64,000 bases of DNA from Bacteroidaceae bacterium (GTDB lineage: Bacteria; Bacteroidota; Bacteroidia; Bacteroidales; Bacteroidaceae). Below are positions 55,601 to 62,161 of the stretch, one piece after another. Below the pieces are notes generated by a model. That model was given only the letters and a program-made list of their open reading frames with translations. It made no database searches and was not told the origin of the DNA. Every line of letters begins with the position of its first letter. Positions within the stretch are counted from its first letter, which is position 1. The translations under genes were made by a program, and so were the position numbers. Location of the stretch: contig JAFNXL010000015.1 in the NCBI GenBank assembly GCA_017379075.1, positions 103,214 through 167,213 on the forward strand, in the 5' to 3' direction.

Positions 55601-58600
55601 GCACAGCAGGCAATCATTGATGAATATTTGGGACAGGCAGAAGCGCTTCCCGCTTGGGAGTACGAAAGTGTTCAGCAGAACCTCGATTCACTGTCCAAGT
55701 ACTATGGTCTGCTCAAAGAGACAAAGGCCAAGGTAAAGGCAAGTGCCGATGCTTATAAAAAGTATGTGGCAAAGGCTGAAGAACTGATTGCATACCTCGA
55801 AAGCCATGATGACTTTGAAGGTCCCGACCGTGATGACTTGGATGCATACTTACAGAGTGACGAAGAACCCAGCGAACTGAATCCTTGCGGTGGATACTTC
55901 TATATTGTCGACAATATGTTGCTCTCTATAGAGGAAATCGAAGCTGAAATTGCACGTCTGGAGGCATGGTTGCAGACAGCCATCAACAATGGTTACATGC
56001 CCGGCAGTGAGGTTACCGCTTTGCTGGCCAATGGAAAGTTTGCCGACGGATTCAACGGATGGCAGGGTGTAACCGGTTCTGGAGCCAAGGCTTATGCCGC
56101 TCAGAACAACATGGTTGGAGCAGAAGCTTGGAACAAAACATTTGACATGTACCAGAAGGTTGCTGTGAGCAAGCCCGGTTACTATATGCTCACCATGAAC
56201 GCCGGCTACCGTCCAAGCAACGACCAATATAGTGTGAACCACATCGCACAGCTCTATGCTGGCGAAAACAACACTTATATTCCCACTGTTTTCGAAACCA
56301 AGATCTCTAAGGACGAGGCCATTGACCAGGTGAACGCCAACATCACTGGTGAGGTTAGCGACCTGGTTATTTCCAGCGATCCTATGGCTGAAGTAGCAGA
56401 TACTGCCTACTACGCTATGCAAGGTCAGCTTTCTGTTGCCATTGCAGCCAACAGCAACCGCGCACTCACACACATTATTACATATGTGGAAGAAGGCGAT
56501 TCACTGCTCGTAGGTATCCGCAACCAGGGTAGCGGTTACGGCTCAGACTGGACCGGTTTCGCTAACACCAAGCTTACCTATTTAGGTGAAGCAGAAGACG
56601 AAGGTACAGAACCCGCTATGGACGAGGTTATTGCCGGCCAGGTGGCTCGCGCCAATACCATCCTCGCAGATTATGTGGCTGACGCTTCTGACCTTTACAT
56701 GAAGAATCCTAACTTCAGCCAGGCGTTGAGAGGCGAGTTGGAAGCTCTTATAATGGAAGCGACAACCGTTTCTGGCACAGAGGCCAAGTACACTCTCATA
56801 AAGAAGTTCTCTGATGTCTTCAACGAAATTATTGTTTGTAAGCGTGCATACGTTGAGTTCTTCTCTGCATCTCTTGCAATGGAAGATGCCACCTACTCTC
56901 TGATTGATGTACCCGAAGTTGACATTGATGCGCTTGCCACTATGGTTGAAGATATGGTAATAGCTTACACAGAAGGTTCTTATAGTACAGAAGAAGCTTT
57001 GGCAAAGGTAGCTGAAATAAGTACATTGCCCGTCATGCCCGCCATGGTTGATGGCATCTACCAGATTGAGACCAAACTGCACATGGCTACTTACTCTGCT
57101 ATCGTAAACGGTATTAACAACGCTGCTAATGCTGTGATGACAAACGATATTGACATGACAGGTGTCAGCCTCATTCCTATCGGTAAGGATGCTGCCGGTC
57201 ACCGTTTCATTGGTACATTTGACGGACAGGGTCACAAGTTCAGCAACCTCAACATCGAAGTCAGTGGCAACTATTTCGGTGTGTTCGGTTGTGTGGGTGC
57301 TGGTGCAACCATCAAGAACTTCATCCTCGACAACACCTGCCGTATCTACGGTGCAGGAAGCTACGGTGGTATCATCGGAGGTGCTAACGAAGCAGGAACC
57401 ATCACCGTCCAGCAGTTGGGTAACGAGGGTACAGTTGAAGCAGGAACAAACGAGGCCGCCGGTATCATCGGTACCAACATGGGTTCTGCTGCTACATACA
57501 ACATTGAAAACTGTTACGTAACCGGTACAATCACTGGTCCTGGCAACATGGCCGCCATCTGTTCATGGACCGGCGGTAAGGGATATGTGAAGAACTGCTG
57601 GAGCATTGCTCAGGTTGCCAACTACGACGGCACCAACTACTTCTATCGCAACACCGATATCACTGCTACCAACTGCTACGACATCATGGGCGCTTCTGAC
57701 GAGGTTGTCGCTTTGGATACTGCACTTCTGAAGACCGGTGAACTCACCTATAAGCTGAACGGCAGCAGCAGTAAGAACGCTGTATGGTTGCAGACTATCG
57801 GCACCGACACAATTCCCCGTCTGTTCCAGGGTGACACGGTTTACTACTACAACAAGGAATTCATCAACGAAAAGCCCGTTATCGAGCTGAACGCTTATGC
57901 TTATGACCTGGTTACAACATCAACAGAGAACGATGTAACCATCACTTACTCTCTGAACGCTCCTGCCAAGGCAGCAGAAATCCGTTTCTTCAACGGTGAG
58001 GCTCTCGCTTACACCGCAGTCCTCTCCGGAGAACAGCTCCTGCCCGGCAGACACTCTGTAATGGTTGAGAACAGCTTGCTGCCCGCCAAGGGTACTGCCC
58101 TCACTTACGAGGTTGCCGTTACCGCTATCGGTGTGCTCGAACCCACCAAGGTTGGTGAAAGTGTACCTGTTACCACTCCTTATGGTATGGCCATCAACAC
58201 AATGCCCGAAAGCAGCGCATTCGGTACCATGTATCTGACACAGGGCGAACGCACAGACGCCACAGCCGCTGGTCTGTATGCTTACACTCCCACATTGCAG
58301 TGTGTAAATGCAACCGCTTACACCGGTGGTCTTGACATGCTCGCTACTGACAGCGCCACCATGCTTGCCAACGATACACTGGCAATCCGCATCAACGACT
58401 CTTATGCTCCTCTTGCTCCCAAGACTGTTCGTCTGAGCGAAGACGGCCGTCTGTTCTTAGGTATGGCCAACGGATTGGGCAGCCCCATCTACGAGGCTAA
58501 TCCCGAGAACCTGACCGAGGCATGGACTCCCGTGTTCACTGGCGGTACTTTGGATAAATACGGCGTAACATGGGTTGGCGATGACAAGCAGGCTGGTATC

Positions 58601-59383
58601 GTAGTAAGCTTCGCAACTGCCGGAACTGGCAAGGATCTGAAGCTCTATACATTGGCTGGCGAACGCACAGACAGCGCTTCAACCGCTAAGGATTACTATG
58701 CATACTACTACAACCTTGGCGATGCCAAGTCTTGGACAACTGCTCCCAGCGGTCAGATTGACTCTTTGATGAACCAGTACACCAGCACGCCTCACAACGT
58801 GAACATCGAAACCGACGGACAGGGTGGTTTGTGGTACATCCAGCAGGCTCCTTCTGCAAGCAAGGCGACTCCCACCTTGAAGCACTACGACGCTAATGGT
58901 AAGGAAGACTTCTCCAACACTGCAAATGTTTATCCTGGTGCCGCTATGGCTAAGTACAACGGTGGCGAAATCATCGCTCATCCCATCAACAACAGCACCA
59001 TCGGTATCTACGCTGTGAACTATGATCCCAACGATGCAGGCAAGATCTTCCCCGAAGGAATCTATACTGTTCCCGTTAGCGAGTCTGTAATCACCGCATT
59101 GGCATTTGACTATGCAGGTAACCTGTACGTGGCTTCTAAGGACTCTAAGAAGATGAGCTGCTACGCTATTCCTAACCTCACCGGCGACAAGACCGCCACA
59201 CAGGAATTCGTCACTCCTTCTTCTAAACGTACCAACTTCACAGTAGGTGAATTGCTGACTGGCATTGAAGATGTGAACACCACTAACACCAAGAATGAGA
59301 TCTACACCATCGGTGGTGTACGCGTTCAAAAGGCTCAGAACGGTGTGAATATCATCAACGGAAAGAAGGTTATGGTGAAGTAA
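52676..59383 (+). CDS. Giant secreted beta-helix protein with T9SS-type tail
   Basis: A 2235-residue secreted protein, signal peptide ending SVWA. Four related beta-helix modules with GLUG-like signatures lie at about 28-285, 351-615, 671-928 and 1457-1718. Each opens with a helix of the YQIGSAEDLREFAEI type and carries a GTFDG-G-H-T turn (YAGTFDGAGHTI, YYGTFDGRGHTI, YTGTFDGDFHTI, FIGTFDGQGHKF). Short CxxC units separate modules 1 to 3 (GNCDACKYW, HTYVDGFCEVCGNID). Helical segments (about 945-1118, 1315-1455) flank a possible carbohydrate-binding domain (1118-1308). The last third looks beta-rich. The tail ends VNIINGKKVMVK. No catalytic motif is visible; adhesion or glycan binding is inferred. 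Confidence 0.85.
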   Translation: MRVKLHKVFLSGLLCLMSTSVWALDQVDGVYQIGSAEDLREFAEIVAGGDNAVDAVLTADIVCAADQPMIGVNESRYAGTFDGAGHTITLNAYAEADGQALFRNVTWTGEIKNLIVDGTITTNYKYAAGFVAWNEGGRILNCVSKVTIKSGIAGDGTHAGFVAINNLGSVVSNCLSMASIHSNATTSVGGIHGWTDNRCIVTNNLVIADIQLADPGDSHSICRNPGKTAEGLLANNFYLTKLSATTDTEGTQITEEQLKSGAVCFMLNHDQSNIQWTQNIGEDDYPVPFKTRKQVYADTPALCSGQFPDGATPTFSNTDTGVQHESHLTCEDGNCDACKYWNPTQVERDENRAYMLKTVEDMDWFAKYFTYGGEHQNAALYADIHHGEGRKEFLNHSNWYYGTFDGRGHTIDIEWAEVTTEYNGLVPVLGGGGVIRNLNMTGSISSQNHFNASFIGQTKGASLLENCVSSVNITSTFSGDNTNGGLCAVNNGTFAVYRNCIYSGSIYSEQGSNCGGLIGWSSGTSVMENVAMIGSINVMDGDNNIISRNPGMVDYTGGVYCVDDPYGNVAPGVTVLGPDAAASGELCYALNGAEGTAFKQTLGTDDHPWPFGDHAMVYAVPSDGFRCDGTPQGDVQYSNDAAGVEIPEHTYVDGFCEVCGNIDPEYLQPNEEGFYEISTDMQLAWFSQKIAQAEDRSLNVKLMNDIDMEAAANERFIAIGTESSPYTGTFDGDFHTIDYLEVNQPSTRGVGLIGAVAGPAVIENLTLGANCRLIGMGYVGLIGFSTPAGGTVTFTNLGNLGYVECTTGANAGGLVGCCMSSACTFIITNCYSMATIVGTKENGAFSGWLGSNAVLTNCWAGTEVAGTESGKEFCRFNTNATFTNCWTVQGTQVNNFTVDQIETGQLAWRMNGEKFTSPIWYQNLNEGDTHPVADSTRGVVYYVYETYGSVANSEDYAALVELMQREAEEYTEDLIAQQAIIDEYLGQAEALPAWEYESVQQNLDSLSKYYGLLKETKAKVKASADAYKKYVAKAEELIAYLESHDDFEGPDRDDLDAYLQSDEEPSELNPCGGYFYIVDNMLLSIEEIEAEIARLEAWLQTAINNGYMPGSEVTALLANGKFADGFNGWQGVTGSGAKAYAAQNNMVGAEAWNKTFDMYQKVAVSKPGYYMLTMNAGYRPSNDQYSVNHIAQLYAGENNTYIPTVFETKISKDEAIDQVNANITGEVSDLVISSDPMAEVADTAYYAMQGQLSVAIAANSNRALTHIITYVEEGDSLLVGIRNQGSGYGSDWTGFANTKLTYLGEAEDEGTEPAMDEVIAGQVARANTILADYVADASDLYMKNPNFSQALRGELEALIMEATTVSGTEAKYTLIKKFSDVFNEIIVCKRAYVEFFSASLAMEDATYSLIDVPEVDIDALATMVEDMVIAYTEGSYSTEEALAKVAEISTLPVMPAMVDGIYQIETKLHMATYSAIVNGINNAANAVMTNDIDMTGVSLIPIGKDAAGHRFIGTFDGQGHKFSNLNIEVSGNYFGVFGCVGAGATIKNFILDNTCRIYGAGSYGGIIGGANEAGTITVQQLGNEGTVEAGTNEAAGIIGTNMGSAATYNIENCYVTGTITGPGNMAAICSWTGGKGYVKNCWSIAQVANYDGTNYFYRNTDITATNCYDIMGASDEVVALDTALLKTGELTYKLNGSSSKNAVWLQTIGTDTIPRLFQGDTVYYYNKEFINEKPVIELNAYAYDLVTTSTENDVTITYSLNAPAKAAEIRFFNGEALAYTAVLSGEQLLPGRHSVMVENSLLPAKGTALTYEVAVTAIGVLEPTKVGESVPVTTPYGMAINTMPESSAFGTMYLTQGERTDATAAGLYAYTPTLQCVNATAYTGGLDMLATDSATMLANDTLAIRINDSYAPLAPKTVRLSEDGRLFLGMANGLGSPIYEANPENLTEAWTPVFTGGTLDKYGVTWVGDDKQAGIVVSFATAGTGKDLKLYTLAGERTDSASTAKDYYAYYYNLGDAKSWTTAPSGQIDSLMNQYTSTPHNVNIETDGQGGLWYIQQAPSASKATPTLKHYDANGKEDFSNTANVYPGAAMAKYNGGEIIAHPINNSTIGIYAVNYDPNDAGKIFPEGIYTVPVSESVITALAFDYAGNLYVASKDSKKMSCYAIPNLTGDKTATQEFVTPSSKRTNFTVGELLTGIEDVNTTNTKNEIYTIGGVRVQKAQNGVNIINGKKVMVK

Positions 59384-59412
59384 TTTGAGATACTTCATAA
59401 TCTGATAATTGG

Positions 59413-59444
59413 GGATGCGTCCGATAACGGTCGCATCCTTTTTT
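59413..59444 (+). terminator. Terminator after the giant gene
   Basis: GGATGCG and CGCATCC (with CCGATAACGG in the loop able to extend pairing) followed by TTTTTT. Confidence 0.88.
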
Positions 59445-59556
59445 ACACATGGGCATCACGACAGATTGTCTACATGAAAATAATATTCTGCAGATTCTGC
59501 AGTAAACCGTCATTTTGGTGTACCATTAAAAGACGAGCGTTGAGCCCAAAAACATG

Positions 59557-59644
59557 CAATGTATTGCATTGGCAAAGACAATGCGGTGCGTGAACTAAGA
59601 CAAAGCATTGATCAGGCCAAGTCAATGCTTTGACTTTTTGGATG
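59557..59644 (+). repeat. 22-bp-period array CAATG, four units
   Basis: Units begin at 59557, 59579, 59601 and 59623. Linkers are GCAAAGA, ACTAAGA and GCCAAGT. The last unit forms the hairpin AAGTCAA-TGCT-TTGACTT (59619-59636) plus Ts, in the same phase and geometry as the hairpin of the array at 4392. Confidence 0.82.
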
Positions 59645-59691
59645 AAAAACTGGCTTTTCAAAGCAGACATACTGCGCGCCATTAAAAAACG

Positions 59692-59779
59692 AAAGGCAGT
59701 TTCTCCGCAAAGTAGAGGCGATTCATTGCGGGATGAAAGGCCTTTCGTCGGCAAAGTAAAGGCGATGCTCTGAAACACG
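59692..59779 (+). repeat. 22-bp-period array AAAGGC, four units
   Basis: AAAGGC or AGAGGC begins at 59692, 59714, 59736 and 59758. Units 1 and 3 end in linker GCAAAGT. Unit 3 is the hairpin GATGAAA-GGCC-TTTCGTC. The rest of 59445-59932 holds no gene that I can support. Confidence 0.75.
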
Positions 59780-59932
59780 AATCAAAAACATCAATGTTGA
59801 GACTAAGGACTCATGCAAAACGACAACAGTTTTTGGGGCACTGAGTTATGAGCTATTATAATGGTTTGGTTTGAATGTGCTTATAGGAGTATTTTTTCAA
59901 AAAACAGATAAATTCTCATTTTAGCGTTCAAT

Positions 59933-60931
59933 TTATGTTTCATGAAAATGCGTTGGCAAACGCTTCTCTCCCGAAGATCTCATTTTCTTTAACCACAAAT
60001 AGTAACCAGTCAAAGGAAGGCTTGCACCGAACAATGCGGCCAAGAAGGTTAGCAAACGTGTTAACAAGCCTCCCCAACTACCGACATGTATCGAATATAT
60101 CCAACCACGGATTTTATCGGAATTGGGAGCATCTTTATATAAAGAGGGACAGGTAATTTCTCCACTGTGCGGCACAAAGGTGTATTTGTCAGAAGCACGT
60201 TGGTTACCCCAATGTCCAAAAGAGACATTTGCAGTTCCATTTGATATGGATATCTGTTCAAAGTCTGGATTCTGAGACGCCAGCACATCATAGACCTTTT
60301 GCCAATGTAAGTAAGTCGTTTCTTGATTTTTGTCCGGTTTGCTCCCTTTTCTGGTTTGGGTATTCAACGACTGGTTATGCCTCCTCTCTTGTTGAGGAGG
60401 CTCAACTCCAAATGCAGTATAAAACATATCCCGATACCACTGAAAAGACCAAGTAAGTCCTGTTAATGCCATCGCCAACAGAAACACCAATACATACATA
60501 CCACCAGCCACATGCAAATCGTACAAGAATCTTCTCCAACCCTTCTTGACATTGACGGATAGTCTGTTTTTCCATGCGGACTTGTTTCGAGGCCACCATA
60601 CGACCACACCAGATATCAGCACAACCACAAATACCACTGTACTGATGCCAACGATTAGTTTTCCCCAGCCTATACTTCCGTCTGGGGCGCGTGCACTTCC
60701 TAACATCCACCGATGCATCTTGAACATGGCGGCAAAGAATGGAATACGTTCGTATTGTCCGGTAATCTCACCAGAGTAAGCATCAACGTACATGGAAGCA
60801 TGGCGTGGTTTTGACAAGTTTACCCTACAAGTACGTTCTGGATTTGAAAAGACTGTTATACCCGTTACTTGTACACTATCGGGCAATGTGGCACTCACCC
60901 TCTACCAGTTCCTTAATTGGCAACTTTTTAC
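59933..60931 (-). pseudogene. PepSY-TM iron-uptake-type protein, 5'-truncated and frameshifted
   Basis: Remnant of an inner-membrane PepSY-TM protein, a family linked to siderophore or heme reduction and uptake. The frame from a GTG at 60898 encodes 321 residues with three membrane helices (VGISTVVFVVVLISGVVVWW, MYVLVFLLAMALTGLTW, LLTFLAALFGASLPLTGYY) and family histidines (MHRWML, YDLHVAGG, YSIHVGSWGG). Immediately upstream, another frame reads KKLPIKELVE, the natural continuation before SATLPDSVQVTG, so there is a frameshift near 60893-60905. A stop then closes that frame, and the usual first membrane helix (about 50-80 residues) is absent. Very likely inactive. Confidence 0.75.
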
Positions 60932-61009
60932 ATGGTATTTAAATGCCTTACAATACTCTAATTTTGGTATTTATAAGGAACCAACATTCATTTTTTACAA
61001 AGTTTTGGT

Positions 61010-61041
61010 ATTGTGTATAAATTAAAATATGTGTATTTTTG
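61010..61041 (+). promoter_or_regulatory. Bacteroidetes promoter of hemerythrin-LuxR gene
   Basis: -7 TATTTTTG (61034-61041) with ATTG (61010-61013) 20 bp upstream. It places the start codon at 61055 or 61073, not at the upstream ATG at 61013. Confidence 0.65.
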
Positions 61042-61054
61042 CAAGCAGAAAATC

Positions 61055-62026
61055 ATGTTGAGAAAAATAAGGATGAATAGTTCTAATCGTTATAAGCCAA
61101 CCGACAAAATGAGAAATTTGGTTAAGGCTAACAGCTCGTTAATTCTTGTAATGGGGCGATTCGGCATATCGTTAGGATTCGGCGACAAATCAGTAAGGGA
61201 GATATGCAGATTGCACAATGTTAACGAAGACACTTTCCTGGAAGTTGTAAATTTTGTGTCAGGTAAAACCTACAATTTTGAATCCATTTCTCTGCCGTCG
61301 CTTATTGGTTATTTGAAAAAAGCCCATGAATATTACCTGGATTTCAATCTACCCAATCTTCGACGTAAACTTATCGAAGCGATTGATTGCTCCGGCAAAG
61401 ATGAACTGGCAATGCTCATTTTGAGATACTACGATGAATATGTAGCCGAAGTTCAAAAGCACATGGAATACGAGAACGACATAGTATTCTCATATGTAGA
61501 AAATCTGTCGGAAGGTTTCTTGAACCGCGGATTCAGCATTTCCGCATTCGCAGGAAAACATACGCCCATAGGTTACAAGCTCAAAGAATTGAAAGATATT
61601 ATCATTAGCTATTATCCCGAAAAGAATAACTACTTGCTTAATCATGTGCTATTAGAAATCATTTTGTGCGAACAAGACCTGACTTCTCATTGTTTCATTG
61701 AAGACAAATTATTTGTACCTGCAGTCAGATTAGTGGAGCAACGACTGAAAAATGGCGGCAAGGTTGTGTATACAGACGAATTGGATAATGAATTTATCGA
61801 AAAAGAAAGGTCAGAAATACTTACAGAACGGGAGAAAGACATCATTGTTTGCATCACTAAGGGTATGAGCAACAAGGAAATAGCTGATTATCTATTCCTT
61901 TCTGTACATACCGTAACCACCCATCGCCGCAATATTTCCAATAAATTAGAAATTCATACAACTGCTGGTTTGATCATCTATGCCATAACCAACAAACTGG
62001 TAAACATTGAGGATATACAAAAATAA
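61055..62026 (+). CDS. Hemerythrin-like (RIC/ScdA-type) LuxR-family regulator
   Basis: A fusion of about 323 residues. An N-terminal DUF542-like segment (KSVREICRLHNVNEDTFLEV) leads into a hemerythrin-like bundle with the di-iron ligand pattern of RIC/YtfE repair proteins: HEYYLDFNLPNL, HMEYEND, HTPIGYKLKELKDII and LTSHCFIEDKLFVPAV. The C terminus is a LuxR/GerE HTH (LTEREKDIIVCITKGMSNKE, LFLSVHTVTTHRRNISNKL). It is predicted to be a cytoplasmic transcription factor whose DNA binding responds to oxygen, NO or iron through the di-iron site. The ATG at 61073 is an alternative start. It is divergent from the PepSY relic. I know of no characterised member with this layout. Confidence 0.85.
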   Translation: MLRKIRMNSSNRYKPTDKMRNLVKANSSLILVMGRFGISLGFGDKSVREICRLHNVNEDTFLEVVNFVSGKTYNFESISLPSLIGYLKKAHEYYLDFNLPNLRRKLIEAIDCSGKDELAMLILRYYDEYVAEVQKHMEYENDIVFSYVENLSEGFLNRGFSISAFAGKHTPIGYKLKELKDIIISYYPEKNNYLLNHVLLEIILCEQDLTSHCFIEDKLFVPAVRLVEQRLKNGGKVVYTDELDNEFIEKERSEILTEREKDIIVCITKGMSNKEIADYLFLSVHTVTTHRRNISNKLEIHTTAGLIIYAITNKLVNIEDIQK

Positions 62027-62098
62027 GGTGTATAAGCCAAATAGCTTATGTTGGCTGGCCATTAGACGAAAAACCGAAAGTCGAATCATTGGATAAAT

Positions 62099-62141
62099 AA
62101 AACGGTCCCTATTGCGACACATTGCAACAGGGACGTTTTAT
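62099..62141 (-). terminator. Bidirectional terminator between hemerythrin-LuxR and GH97 genes
   Basis: AAAACGGTCCCTATTGC and GCAACAGGGACGTTTT pair over most of their length, with A/T runs on both sides, serving the converging genes. Confidence 0.85.
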
Positions 62142-62161
62142 TGGGGTAAAGAAGTTTCCTT

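Noticed and set aside
59470-59778. 102-codon minus-strand frame
   Set aside because: Lies wholly in the 22-bp arrays. The HAPHC-like peptide arises from the repeated CAATGCGGTGCGTGA word, and 22 is not a multiple of three.
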